DNA of 64,000 nt from Paraburkholderia madseniana. Its GTDB lineage: Bacteria > Pseudomonadota > Gammaproteobacteria > Burkholderiales > Burkholderiaceae. The first letter of the stretch is position 1, and every line of letters begins with the position of its first letter. The notes below the pieces were generated by a model. That model ran no database searches, had not been told where the DNA came from, and saw nothing but the letters and a program-made list of their open reading frames with translations. Positions 55,988 to 64,000 of this stretch are shown one piece after another. The stretch covers positions 1 to 64,000 of the forward strand of contig NZ_VOSW01000010.1 of NCBI RefSeq assembly GCF_009690905.1, read 5' to 3'. The translations under genes were made by a program, and so were the position numbers.

Positions 55988-57379
55988 TTACATCACCGGA
56001 GAATGCAGATGATGCGGATGGTCGAGTGTCTCACCCACGATGCGCAGTGCCTCTTCGCATTCGTCGCGCGTCTTTGAACCGCCGAGGCACACACGCATTG
56101 CGTTCGGCGGATTGCCATCGGTGGAAAACGCCGCCCCCGCAACGGCGGCGATGCCCTGGTTGCGCAGTTGCAATGCGAGTTCGGAAGCACTCCAGCCGCT
56201 TTCGGCCGGTACCGGCAACCACAAATGAAAGCCATCCGCGTGCGCTTCGTAAGGCCACGCATCGAGCATGCGCGATGCAATCGCCTGGCGTGCGCGCGAT
56301 TCGTTGCGGATTGCGTTGAGCATATCGAGCGCGGTGCCGTCGACGATCCATTGCGTTGCGAGCGTGACCGTGAACGGACTCGCCATCACCGTTGTCGCGC
56401 GCAACGCGCCGGCGAGGCGCTGCGTTTGCCTGGCAGTTGGCGCGTGCAGATGCGCCACTCGCAAACCGGCGCCGAGACTCTTCGATAAACCCGTCACGTA
56501 GTAGGTCAGTTCGGGAGCGAAGCTCGCGAGCGCATCGGGCGCACTCTGCGGCAGCATCGCATACGCATCGTCTTCGATGATCGGAACGCTGTAGCGCAAG
56601 GCGACATCGGCGAGCGCCTCGCGCCGTTTGTGCGTGAGCGTGAGCGTGCTCGGATTCTGCAGAGTCGGATTGCAATAGAACGCGCTCGGCTTGTCGGTTT
56701 TACAGAGCGCTTCGAAGGCGTGCGCGAGCGGACCTTCGTCGTCACGCGGCAGGGCTTGCAGACGTACGCCGAGCTGCGCGGCAATTGCCTTGATGCCGGG
56801 GTAAGCAAGCGTGTCGAGACAGATCGTGCCGCCGGGCCGTGCTAACTGCGAAACGAGCGCCACCAGCGCGCTATGAATGCCGGGGCACACCAGCACGTTC
56901 TGCGCGTCGCAATGCGGCACGCGACGCTTCAGCCATTCGGCGCCCGCGTCCTTGTCGGCGGCCGAGCCGCCGAAATCCTGATAGCGCAGCAACTGATACG
57001 GATCGCTGCCGCTCATCAGGCGCGCGGCCGAATCGCGCAAACGGGCCGCGTAATCGGGCGGCTCGGGTGGCGTATTCATCGACATCTCGATGCTGCTGCC
57101 GCCGGCGAGCGGCAAGGTAGCGGTGCGGCCACGCACGAAGGTGCCGCTGCCCGCGCGCGAATCGAGCAGGCCGCGCTTACGCGCCTCCGCATACGCGCGC
57201 GCCACCGTCGTGTAGTTCAGCGCGAGTTCTTCGGCCAGATCGCGCAGTCCCGGCAAGCGGTCGCGTGGACGCAGGCGGCCGGTGGCGAGATCTTCTTCGA
57301 TCAGATCGGGAATCGCGAGGTAGGCCGGCTTGCGAGTGTCGGCGAGGCGTTTGATCCAGTGATGTGTCGGGCTGCTCAT
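55988..57379 (-). CDS. MocR-type GntR/aminotransferase regulator, divergent to Nit1C
   Basis: A 463-residue chimeric regulator. The GntR winged helix (about 10-80; RDRLPGLRDLAEELALNYTT) is followed by a fold-type I aminotransferase-like domain with the PLP lysine in TGLSKSLGAGLR. MocR proteins bind PLP, often with an amine or amino acid, and control adjacent genes. The start MSSPTHHWIKRL is chosen over an upstream in-frame start that would run through the operator dyads. It is divergent from the nit genes and the probable regulator of both transcripts. Known Nit1C clusters in Pseudomonas use a sigma-54 activator (NitA) instead. Confidence 0.88.
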   Translation of the reverse strand: MSSPTHHWIKRLADTRKPAYLAIPDLIEEDLATGRLRPRDRLPGLRDLAEELALNYTTVARAYAEARKRGLLDSRAGSGTFVRGRTATLPLAGGSSIEMSMNTPPEPPDYAARLRDSAARLMSGSDPYQLLRYQDFGGSAADKDAGAEWLKRRVPHCDAQNVLVCPGIHSALVALVSQLARPGGTICLDTLAYPGIKAIAAQLGVRLQALPRDDEGPLAHAFEALCKTDKPSAFYCNPTLQNPSTLTLTHKRREALADVALRYSVPIIEDDAYAMLPQSAPDALASFAPELTYYVTGLSKSLGAGLRVAHLHAPTARQTQRLAGALRATTVMASPFTVTLATQWIVDGTALDMLNAIRNESRARQAIASRMLDAWPYEAHADGFHLWLPVPAESGWSASELALQLRNQGIAAVAGAAFSTDGNPPNAMRVCLGGSKTRDECEEALRIVGETLDHPHHLHSPVM

Positions 57380-57403
57380 CGATAGCCTTCGGCTGGGGGT
57401 GAT

Positions 57404-57448
57404 GATCATTGATCGCATTCGGATGCGATCAATGATCGGATTGATCGC
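57404..57448. promoter_or_regulatory. operator next to MocR start: 15-bp inverted repeat plus extra half-site
   Basis: GATCATTGATCGCAT (57404-57418) and its exact complement (57423-57437) flank TCGG. A third ATTGATCGC follows at 57440. The dyad is 25-58 bp upstream of the MocR ATG, well placed for autoregulation. Confidence 0.7.
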
Positions 57449-57492
57449 CCGTGGTGAATGAGTGCACCACGCCGACTCGTCCCGGCAGACAA

Positions 57493-57513
57493 ATCGCACC
57501 TGGCTGGTGCGAT
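57493..57513. promoter_or_regulatory. NtrC-like enhancer dyad
   Basis: ATCGCACC - TGGCT - GGTGCGAT is a perfect 8-5-8 dyad. Its core CGCACC-N5-GGTGCG differs from the NtrC consensus TGCACC-N5-GGTGCA only at the outermost bases. It is centred about 170 bp upstream of the predicted sigma-54 start, a normal enhancer distance. Confidence 0.6.
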
Positions 57514-57618
57514 ATCCCGGGGTCGGGGGTGATTGCCCGCGACGCCCCGGCTATATGCAAGCTTCACGCCAAAAAATTTTTCGAGTCGCATGTCGAATCG
57601 AGGCGGAATTGATTGCTG

Positions 57619-57646
57619 ATTGATCGCATTTGTGTGAGCGATCAAT
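57619..57646. promoter_or_regulatory. second MocR-type operator abutting the sigma-54 promoter
   Basis: ATTGATCGC (57619-57627) and its complement GCGATCAAT (57638-57646) form a dyad with a 10-base spacer. The right half-site ends on the first base of the -24 element. With the three copies near the MocR gene, five ATTGATCGC motifs lie in this one intergenic region. Confidence 0.65.
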
Positions 57647-57661
57647 GGCACGGCCGTTGCA
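57646..57661 (+). promoter_or_regulatory. sigma-54 promoter of the Nit1C operon
   Basis: TGGCACG-N4-TTGCA matches the -24/-12 consensus exactly, with the invariant GG and GC ten bases apart. The transcription start should be near 57672, giving a leader of about 55 bases with GGAGAG before nitB. Confidence 0.85.
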
Positions 57662-57726
57662 TTGAGAGAAGCGCGCACGGATGGAACGCGCCATCTTTTA
57701 CTTAGCAAACCTGATCGGAGAGTGTT

Positions 57727-58209
57727 ATGCCAGCCGTCAACAAACCGCTGCATCAGAAAGGCGATTACCTTGTCGACTACGAAGAGAAAGTCTTCGAAGA
57801 CGTGAAGGCCGAACCAGGCGAGAAGGCACTCGTCACGTTTCATACGGTCGCGTTCGAGGGGTCGATCGGCTTCGTCAATCTGTTGCAAGCCACGCGTTTG
57901 CAACGCAAGGGCTTCGAGACGTCGGTGCTGCTTTACGGGCCGGGTGTCACGCTTGGTCTGCAACGCGGCTTCCCTACGCTTGGCGACGAAGCGTTCCCCG
58001 GCCACCTGAACTTCAACAAGCAACTGATGAAGTTCATGGAAGAGGGCGGCAAGGTGTACGCCTGCCGCTTCGCGCTGCAAGCCTTGTACGGGCACGGCGA
58101 AGCTTCGCTGATTGAAGGCATCCGCCCGATCAGTCCGCTCGACGTGCTGGATATCCAGTTACTTCATCGCAAGGACAACGCGCTGATCATCCACACCTGG
58201 ACGGTTTGA
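57727..58209 (+). CDS. nitB: MSMEG_0572/NitB family nitrogen-starvation protein
   Basis: A 160-residue first gene of the Nit1C cluster, of the family named nitrogen starvation response protein MSMEG_0572. It has a DsrE-like alpha/beta flavour ([20 protein letters not shown] and [15 protein letters not shown]), but no catalytic role is known. It is soluble, with no signal peptide. It is followed 19 bp later by the nitrilase. Confidence 0.9.
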   Translation: MPAVNKPLHQKGDYLVDYEEKVFEDVKAEPGEKALVTFHTVAFEGSIGFVNLLQATRLQRKGFETSVLLYGPGVTLGLQRGFPTLGDEAFPGHLNFNKQLMKFMEEGGKVYACRFALQALYGHGEASLIEGIRPISPLDVLDIQLLHRKDNALIIHTWTV

Positions 58210-58228
58210 CGAGAGGCGAGTGACCACT

Positions 58229-59263
58229 ATGTCCGACAAACGCATCGTGCGTGCCGCCGCGGTCCAGATCGCACCGGACTTCGAACGCAGCGGCGGCACC
58301 CTCGAGAAGGTATGCGAGGCCATCGAGAAAGCGGCACGCGAAGGCGTGCAACTGATCGTGTTCCCCGAAACCTTCGTGCCGTACTACCCGTACTTTTCTT
58401 TCGTGCGTCCGCCGGTTGCTTCCGGCGCCGATCACATGAAGCTCTACGAGGAAGCCGTGATCGTGCCGGGCCCGGTGACGCAAGCGGTGGCCGAGCGGGC
58501 GCGTTTGCATCGGATGGTGGTGGTGCTTGGCGTCAATGAGCGCGATCACGGCAGCCTCTACAACACGCAGTTGATCTTCGACGTGGACGGCCAACTGGTG
58601 CTCAAGCGTCGCAAGATCACGCCGACGTTTCATGAACGGATGATCTGGGGTCAGGGCGACGCGGCCGGCCTGAAAGTCGCGCAAACGGCGGTGGCGCGCG
58701 TCGGCGCGCTCGCGTGCTGGGAGCACTACAACCCGCTCGCACGCTATGCCTTGATGACGCAGCACGAAGAGATTCATTGCAGCCAGTTTCCTGGTTCGCT
58801 GGTGGGACCGATCTTCGCCGATCAGATCGAGGTGACGATCCGGCATCACGCATTGGAGTCGGGCTGCTTCGTAGTCAATGCAACGGGCTGGTTGACCGAA
58901 GCGCAGATTGCATCGGTCACACCCGATACGAATTTGCAGAAGGCGCTGCGCGGCGGCTGCAACACCGCAATCGTGTCGCCGGAAGGACAGCATCTGGCGC
59001 AGCCGCTGCGTGAGGGCGAAGGCATGGTGGTTGCCGATCTCGACATGGCCTTGATCACCAAGCGCAAACGCATGATGGATTCAGTCGGCCACTACGCGCG
59101 GCCGGAATTGCTGAGTCTTGCGATCAACCGGCGGCCGGCGGAAACCGTCGCGCCGATGCCGGCGTGGTCCGGTGCTTCGAGCACGGGTTTCAATTCAAAC
59201 GAGGGATGGCACGATGAACTCCAGCGAGACACTGTCGGCAGCGAGCCGGCAATTGATGACTGA
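58229..59263 (+). CDS. nitC: Nit6803-family nitrilase (NitC)
   Basis: A 344-residue nitrilase with the Glu47 (FPETFVP), Lys129 (RRKITPT), Cys163 (ACWEHYNP) triad and Glu136 (FHERMIW). It converts a nitrile to the carboxylic acid plus ammonia. Homologs in Nit1C clusters are tied to growth on cyanide and aliphatic or aromatic nitriles. ATG is favoured over an in-frame GTG three codons earlier. Neither has an ideal ribosome site. The last 50 bases overlap nitD. Confidence 0.94.
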   Translation: MSDKRIVRAAAVQIAPDFERSGGTLEKVCEAIEKAAREGVQLIVFPETFVPYYPYFSFVRPPVASGADHMKLYEEAVIVPGPVTQAVAERARLHRMVVVLGVNERDHGSLYNTQLIFDVDGQLVLKRRKITPTFHERMIWGQGDAAGLKVAQTAVARVGALACWEHYNPLARYALMTQHEEIHCSQFPGSLVGPIFADQIEVTIRHHALESGCFVVNATGWLTEAQIASVTPDTNLQKALRGGCNTAIVSPEGQHLAQPLREGEGMVVADLDMALITKRKRMMDSVGHYARPELLSLAINRRPAETVAPMPAWSGASSTGFNSNEGWHDELQRDTVGSEPAIDD

Positions 59264-60326
59264 ATTGCAGTCGGCCGGTTTGCGGCTCGTGTCTCCGGAT
59301 GCGGGCGCGGCGAGCCGGCGCGGCGGCGCGGGACCCTCGGACCACAAGGCGGTGACGGTGGACGGCGTGACGATCATGGTGCCGGTGCATACGAGTACCG
59401 CCTGGCACTCGCCGTTCGTCGCAGAGACGCCGGATGCGAACGGCTCGAGCGCCTTGCTGCGCGGTACGATCCCGATTGCCAATATCAGCTTTCCCAAAGC
59501 ACCACGCTTTTACGGCATGCAGACGCTCGACGGCGTGCCTTACTCGCACATTGCCGCGCTGCATAGTGCGGACGTGCTGGCCACGACGGTGCTGCAAACG
59601 TGCATCCGCTACGAGAGCCGTCGCAAGAGTTGCAAGTTCTGCGCGATTGGGCAATCGCTCGCAGCAGGCCGCACGATTGCGCGCAAGACGCCGGAGCAAT
59701 TGGCCGAAGTGGCACGGGCAGCCGTATTGCTCGACGGCGTCAAGCATATGGTGCTGACCACCGGCACGCCGCCCACGTCCGATCGCGGCGCGCAGATCCT
59801 GTGCGAAAGCGCGTTCGCAATCAAAGCGGCGGTCGATCTGCCGATCCAGGCGCAATGCGAGCCCCCCGACGATGATCGCTGGTTCGCACGCATGAAAGCG
59901 AGCGGCATCGATACGCTCGGCATGCATCTCGAAGTGGTGACGCCCGCTTTGCGCGAACGCATCATGCCGGGCAAGGCGAGCGTGCCGCTGGCGCGCTACA
60001 TGGAAGCGTTCAAGGCGGCAGTTGCGGTGTTCGGACGCGGTCAGGTGAGTACGTACATACTCGCCGGTCTTGGTGATAGCGCGGAGGCGATTCTGGCCAT
60101 GTCGCGCGAGTTGATCGAACTCGGTGTCTATCCGTTCGTGGTGCCGTTCGTGCCGATCAGCGGCACGCCGCTCGAAGATCATCCTGCACCCACGCCTGAA
60201 TTCATGAAGTCGGTTCTGCAACCGCTCGGCGCAATGCTGAACGTTGCTGCGATGCGCTCAAGCGATATCAAGGCCGGCTGCGGAAAATGCGGCGCGTGTT
60301 CGTCGTTGTCGTCGTACGAGGAGTGA
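59214..60326 (+). CDS. nitD: MSMEG_0568/NitD family radical SAM protein
   Basis: A 370-residue radical SAM protein. The cluster cysteines are Cys130, Cys140 and Cys143, a CX9CX2C pattern rather than the usual CX3CX2C. A TIM-barrel with GDTLG-type motifs follows. Near the C-terminus CGKCGAC (Cys356, 359, 362) could bind a second iron-sulfur cluster. The reaction is unknown, possibly cofactor or thiocyanate/cyanide-related chemistry. GAGGGA before the ATG, inside nitC, supports the long overlap. Confidence 0.9.
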   Translation: MNSSETLSAASRQLMTELQSAGLRLVSPDAGAASRRGGAGPSDHKAVTVDGVTIMVPVHTSTAWHSPFVAETPDANGSSALLRGTIPIANISFPKAPRFYGMQTLDGVPYSHIAALHSADVLATTVLQTCIRYESRRKSCKFCAIGQSLAAGRTIARKTPEQLAEVARAAVLLDGVKHMVLTTGTPPTSDRGAQILCESAFAIKAAVDLPIQAQCEPPDDDRWFARMKASGIDTLGMHLEVVTPALRERIMPGKASVPLARYMEAFKAAVAVFGRGQVSTYILAGLGDSAEAILAMSRELIELGVYPFVVPFVPISGTPLEDHPAPTPEFMKSVLQPLGAMLNVAAMRSSDIKAGCGKCGACSSLSSYEE

Positions 60327-60328
60327 TC

Positions 60329-60928
60329 ATGTTCGGTGAAGCGATTGCAGGCGAGGCGCTGGAAGGTGACATGAGTTTCGCGCCCTATGCGCCGAGCGAA
60401 TTCCGCATCAAGTGGACGACGCTCGATTGGGAAGCCGATGAAGCGTACAAGTTGCGGCGCGCGGTGTTCTGCATCGAGCAGGGCATTTTTGTCGGCGACG
60501 ATCGGGACGATATCGACACGCACGCGCAGCAACTGGTGGCAGTGAGCTGTGTCGCCGGCATGCCGGAGCAGGTGGTCGGCACGGTGCGCATTCATCGCGA
60601 TGAAGGCAACGTGTGGTTCGGTTCACGTCTTGCTGTGCATGCAGCGTTTCGCCGCCACGGAAAAATTGGCGCGACGTTGATTCGTCTCGCGGTGAGCAGT
60701 GCCCATGCGCTCGGCTGCGAGACTTTTCTCGCCCACGTGCAGAGCCAGAACGTGCCGCTCTTTCGCGCGATGCATTGGGATGTGCTTGCAGAGGAAATGT
60801 TGTTGGGCCGGCCGCATCATCTGATGCAGGCGCAACTGGACTGGTATCCGCCGTGTGTGGCGCCGTATAGCGGCTTCGTGACTCATACGCAACCACACAG
60901 TGCGGCTTCCGCACGGAGCGCGGCATGA
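60329..60928 (+). CDS. nitE: MSMEG_0567/NitE family GNAT acetyltransferase
   Basis: A 199-residue GNAT-fold protein (IHRDEGNVWFGSRLAVHAAF, then RRHGKIGATLIRLAV as the acetyl-CoA site) with the family-specific FCIEQGIFVGDDRDDID stretch. The acceptor is unknown. The ATG lies two bases after the nitD stop with GAGGAG upstream. It ends overlapped by nitF as ATGA. Confidence 0.9.
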   Translation: MFGEAIAGEALEGDMSFAPYAPSEFRIKWTTLDWEADEAYKLRRAVFCIEQGIFVGDDRDDIDTHAQQLVAVSCVAGMPEQVVGTVRIHRDEGNVWFGSRLAVHAAFRRHGKIGATLIRLAVSSAHALGCETFLAHVQSQNVPLFRAMHWDVLAEEMLLGRPHHLMQAQLDWYPPCVAPYSGFVTHTQPHSAASARSAA

Positions 60929-61911
60929 GGAGCGTGGCCGATCTCGTCGCCAGCCTGCGCGAAAGTCGCGGGTTTCGGCACAAGACGGATATCGTCGACG
61001 TGGTCAGCACACTCGCCCGGCGTCTGCCGGGGGGCACGCAGGATCTCGCGCAGGCTGTTGCACTTGGCGACGATTGCGCGGCCATTGCCGATGGCGATGG
61101 TTACCTGCTGTTCGCCATCGAAGGCATGGTCAGCGATTTCGTGAGCGCAATGCCGTGGTTTGCCGGCTACAGCAGCGTGATGGTCAACGTCAGCGATATC
61201 TACGCGATGGGCGGGCGGCCGCTGGCGGTGGTCGATGCGCTATGGAGTCGAGGCATCGACGCCGCCGAGGAGGTGCTTGCCGGCATGGCCGCGGCCTCCG
61301 TTGCTTATGGCGTGCCGATAGTCGGCGGTCATACGAATACGCGCAGCGATGCTGCGCAACTGGCGGTGTCGATCGTGGGACGCGCGAAAGCGCTGCTGTC
61401 GAGTTTCAATGCGAAGCCCGGCGACCGTTTGATGATGGCCGTCGATTTGCGCGGGCACTTCGAGGAACCGTATCCGTTCTGGAATGCGTCGGTGGGTGCG
61501 CCGCCTGAACGTTTGAGAGCGGATCTCGAACTGCTTCCGCGGCTAGCGGAAAGTGGCTTATGCGATGCGGCGAAGGACATCAGTATGGCCGGCACACTCG
61601 GCACTGCGCTGATGTTGCTCGAGTGCTCGCGGATGGGCGCACGGATCGATCTTGAGCGTATTCCGAAGCCAGCGGACGTCCCCTTGGAGCGTTGGGTTAC
61701 CGCATTTCCGAGCTTCGGCTATTTGCTGTCGGTTCGGGAGGAGCAGGTGGACGCAGTGCAGGCGCAGTTCGATTCGCGCTCGCTCGCTTGCGCCGTGATT
61801 GGTACTGTCGATGCGTCGTCTGAAGTGGTTTTGCATCACCACGATGAGGCAGCGGTGTTGTGGGATTTCAATCGCGAGCCGTTCATGATCGCGAAGGACG
61901 GTTCGCGATGA
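60925..61911 (+). CDS. nitF: sll0787/NitF family AIR-synthase-like protein
   Basis: A 328-residue protein of the AIR synthase (PurM/SelD/ThiL) superfamily with N-terminal GDDCAAI and a central VNVSDIYAMGGRPL loop typical of ATP-binding members. The Nit1C version is of unknown reaction and possibly activates an amide or carboxylate with ATP. The four-base overlaps on both sides mean tight coupling. Confidence 0.9.
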   Translation: MRSVADLVASLRESRGFRHKTDIVDVVSTLARRLPGGTQDLAQAVALGDDCAAIADGDGYLLFAIEGMVSDFVSAMPWFAGYSSVMVNVSDIYAMGGRPLAVVDALWSRGIDAAEEVLAGMAAASVAYGVPIVGGHTNTRSDAAQLAVSIVGRAKALLSSFNAKPGDRLMMAVDLRGHFEEPYPFWNASVGAPPERLRADLELLPRLAESGLCDAAKDISMAGTLGTALMLLECSRMGARIDLERIPKPADVPLERWVTAFPSFGYLLSVREEQVDAVQAQFDSRSLACAVIGTVDASSEVVLHHHDEAAVLWDFNREPFMIAKDGSR

Positions 61912-63083
61912 ATTCGTTGCGAATCGCGTTGCTGACGCATTCGGTCAATCCGCGTGGCGGCGTAGTGCACACGCTTGAACTGGCGACCGCGTTGACCGCG
62001 CTCGGTCATGACGTGACCGTCTTTGCGCCCGCTGCGCCGGGCGAGACGCTGTTCCGTCTGCCGCCGTGCCGCGTGGTCTATGCGCCGATCACGCTATCTC
62101 AGGCCGGCACGGTAGCCATGGTGGAGGCGCGTATTCATGCATTCAAGCAGACCTTGATGGAGCACGACGCGTGGTCGTTCGATGTGCTGCACGCGCAGGA
62201 CAGTATCAGCGGCAACGCACTTGCCGAGCTGAGGGCGCAAGGGCTCATTCGCGGTTTCATGCGCACTGTTCATCACCTGGATCATTTCGACGATCCACGT
62301 CTCGCTGCATGGCAACGGCGGGCGTACGAGGATGCGGATCAAGTGTTGTGTGTCAGCGATACGTGGACGCGCGAGATGCGTTCGACTTTCGGTATTGCGG
62401 CGCTGACGGTGCCGAACGGTGTCGACATCGCGCGCTTCACGCCTGAGGAAGACGCGCACGATACGCAGATCAGGCGGCGCTTGGGCATTGATGACGGCCC
62501 GATCGTACTTTCAGTGGGCGGTATCGAAGCGCGCAAGAACACACTCGCGCTGCTCGAAGCCTTCGCGTTGGTACTACGCACGTTGCCGGGCGCGCAACTT
62601 GTGATTGCCGGTGGTGCGAGCCTGCTCGACCACGACGCCTACGCCCGCGGCGTGCTTAAGCGAGCGGCGGAGTTGGGGCTGTCGATTGGTCCACACGAAA
62701 GCGTGGTCGTAACCGGGCCACTCGAAGACGCCGCCATGCCCGCGCTCTTTCGCAGCGCGGACGTGTTGTCGATGGTGTCATTGCGCGAGGGCTTCGGCCT
62801 GGTGGTGCTGGAGGCGCTTGCTAGTGGCACGCCGGTGGTTGCCTCTGCAATCGCCCCGTTCACCGAATATCTCGACGACAGCACCTGTTACTGGGCAAAT
62901 CCGGCCGATGTTGAGTCGATAGCGGCGGCGTTGCTACGTGCTCTCAGCGGTAGCGGTAGTCGTATTGATTTCGACCGGGCCGTGCCCGCGTTACTCGCGC
63001 GCTTTAGCTGGGCGGCAAGCGCACGGCGTCACGTCGATGTGTACCGCCAGTTGCTCGCAAAGCGCGCGCTAACTATTCATTGA
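61908..63083 (+). CDS. MSMEG_0565 family glycosyltransferase in Nit1C cluster
   Basis: A 391-residue GT-B (family 4 type) glycosyltransferase: N-terminal GGVVHTLELATALTALGHDV, C-terminal FRSADVLSMVSLREGFGLVVLEALASG with the Glu-x7-Glu nucleotide-sugar motif. No membrane segment. It is an optional member of Nit1C clusters and could modify a cluster-made metabolite. The start overlaps the nitF stop as ATGA. Confidence 0.88.
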   Translation: MNSLRIALLTHSVNPRGGVVHTLELATALTALGHDVTVFAPAAPGETLFRLPPCRVVYAPITLSQAGTVAMVEARIHAFKQTLMEHDAWSFDVLHAQDSISGNALAELRAQGLIRGFMRTVHHLDHFDDPRLAAWQRRAYEDADQVLCVSDTWTREMRSTFGIAALTVPNGVDIARFTPEEDAHDTQIRRRLGIDDGPIVLSVGGIEARKNTLALLEAFALVLRTLPGAQLVIAGGASLLDHDAYARGVLKRAAELGLSIGPHESVVVTGPLEDAAMPALFRSADVLSMVSLREGFGLVVLEALASGTPVVASAIAPFTEYLDDSTCYWANPADVESIAAALLRALSGSGSRIDFDRAVPALLARFSWAASARRHVDVYRQLLAKRALTIH

Positions 63084-63100
63084 TCGATTGAGGATTTGCG

Positions 63101-63385
63101 ATGCCTGTCATGCACTTTCGGATTCAGTGGCCCGATGGCGATGAAGCGAACTGTTATTCGCCGTCGCTCGTCATTGGTGATTTCTTCAAACCTGGCGAGG
63201 CTTATGCGTTGGACGATTTCGTCGAACGTTCGCGGCAGGCGTTAGGTATCGCTTCGGAGCGCGTGCGCGAGAAGTACGGCTTTGCCTGCTCGGCAGCGAT
63301 GGATCAGCTCGCACAGATCGAACGCGATGCGGAGCGCTTTCGCGATCGGCCCGAGGCGATCGTCAAGGTTATCGAATTCAGCTAG
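63101..63385 (+). CDS. nitG: MSMEG_0570/NitG family nitrogen-starvation protein
   Basis: A 94-residue small soluble protein (HFRIQWPDGDEANCYSPSLV) of the MSMEG_0570 family, unknown function, found only with this cluster. It follows the glycosyltransferase by 17 bp. Confidence 0.9.
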   Translation: MPVMHFRIQWPDGDEANCYSPSLVIGDFFKPGEAYALDDFVERSRQALGIASERVREKYGFACSAAMDQLAQIERDAERFRDRPEAIVKVIEFS

Positions 63386-63412
63386 GCGTTTATTTTTTGC
63401 AGAGGACGCATC

Positions 63413-64000
63413 ATGTCGAATCCAACCCATCATGGGCGCGCTGACGGGCATCACAGCGTGCTCGTCATCGGCGGCGGGCAGGCTGGCCTGTCGGTTAGCT
63501 ATTACCTCAAGCAGGCCGGCATCGACCATCTGGTTGTGGAAAGGAACACGGTGACGCATACGTGGCGCCAGCAACGCTGGGACGCCTTTTGTCTCGTGAC
63601 GCCGAACTGGCAGTGTGCGTTGCCCGGTTACCCCTACCTGGGCGACGACCCGCACGGGTTCATGAAGAAGGACGAGATCATCGACTATCTCGATGGTTTC
63701 ATCGCGCACGTCGAGGCACCGGTGATCGAGCATGCGGAAGTCAAACGCGTGAAGCAGCGCGATGACGGCGTCTATACGATCGTGACCGCGCAAGGCGATT
63801 TCACCGCGGATCAGGTCGTGGTCGCCTCGGGTGGGTATCACACGCCGATCGTGCCGCGGCTCGCCGAGCGCTTGCCCGCAAGCATCGTGCAGTTGCAATC
63901 GTCAGCGTATCGGAACCCGCAGGCTTTGCCCGAGGGCGCGGTCATGGTGGTCGGCACGGGGCAATCCGGCGCGCAGATCGCGGAGGACCTGCATCTGGCG
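63413..64000 (+). CDS. nitH: MSMEG_0569/NitH family flavin-dependent oxidoreductase (partial at window end)
   Basis: The first 196 codons of a flavin monooxygenase-like protein. The FAD motif VLVIGGGQAGLSVSYYLKQ lies at about residues 16-34, with TWRQQRWDAFCLVTPNW and a second dinucleotide motif VVGTGQSGAQIAEDL at the window edge. It belongs to the flavin-containing monooxygenase group, and the Nit1C member is called an FAD/NADPH oxidoreductase. GAGGA precedes the ATG. The stop lies outside the window. Confidence 0.9.
   Translation, partial: MSNPTHHGRADGHHSVLVIGGGQAGLSVSYYLKQAGIDHLVVERNTVTHTWRQQRWDAFCLVTPNWQCALPGYPYLGDDPHGFMKKDEIIDYLDGFIAHVEAPVIEHAEVKRVKQRDDGVYTIVTAQGDFTADQVVVASGGYHTPIVPRLAERLPASIVQLQSSAYRNPQALPEGAVMVVGTGQSGAQIAEDLHLA

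Noticed and set aside
57406..58095. Minus-strand frame across nitB and the operator region
   Set aside because: Antisense to nitB and through the regulatory dyads. No domain match.

Overview
The window looks like a chromosomal segment of a Betaproteobacterium of the Burkholderia/Paraburkholderia group. The base composition is high in G+C. The gene string relA - tRNA-Val - thrS - infC - rpmI - rplT - pheS - pheT - ihfA - merR-like - tRNA-Pro has the arrangement typical of that family. Many products have close Burkholderiaceae character (FUSC/DUF1656 efflux operon, DUF2069, DUF962). The genus is an inference from remembered families, not from a search.

Layout. 1-6.2 kb: an aromatic-acid/fusaric-acid type tripartite efflux operon on the minus strand, with a divergent LysR regulator. 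6.4-12.8 kb: housekeeping and repair genes (SRAP-type abasic-site protein, metallophosphoesterase, FAD-linked hydroxyacid dehydrogenase, DUF2069, wrbA, YihY, DUF962). 13-20.7 kb: a sulfhydrylase/hydrolase pair, a CBS protein, a fused lysophospholipid MFS-acyltransferase, chorismate synthase and a TPR glycosyltransferase-like protein. 20.8-27.9 kb: ETF-ubiquinone oxidoreductase, SDR, thioesterase, a PAS-LuxR regulator divergent from a 3-oxoacid CoA-transferase, a hydrolase and a RidA protein. 28-38.9 kb: stringent response and translation block, including an infC gene that starts with ATC and candidate RNA leaders before thrS, rpmI and pheS. 38.9-39.8 kb: a small accessory patch after tRNA-Pro with the tail of an IS256-type transposase. 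40-45.9 kb: a pimeloyl-CoA-like beta-oxidation operon with a divergent LysR and strong operator palindromes. 46-51.4 kb: LysR, a predicted fluoroacetate-type dehalogenase, a LeuC/LeuD-like hydro-lyase pair and a DctA carrier. 51.4-57.4 kb: a LuxR remnant, a dispersed repeat, two chemoreceptors and a MocR regulator. 57.4-64 kb: a Nit1C cluster, whose last gene runs off the window.

The most interesting system is the Nit1C cluster (nitB, C, D, E, F, a glycosyltransferase, G, H), linked in other bacteria to nitrile and cyanide nitrogen assimilation. Its promoter region holds a consensus sigma-54 promoter, an NtrC-like dyad about 170 bp upstream of the predicted transcription start, and five copies of a 9-bp motif, ATTGATCGC. 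These copies lie beside both the divergent MocR gene and the sigma-54 -24 box. This suggests joint control by nitrogen status and by a PLP-binding repressor or activator.

A second notable unit is the dehalogenase. All eight catalytic residues of fluoroacetate dehalogenase are recognisable, and it sits 17 bp upstream of an aconitase-superfamily (LeuCD-like) enzyme. A dispersed intergenic repeat occurs twice, at 90-180 and 51663-51792.
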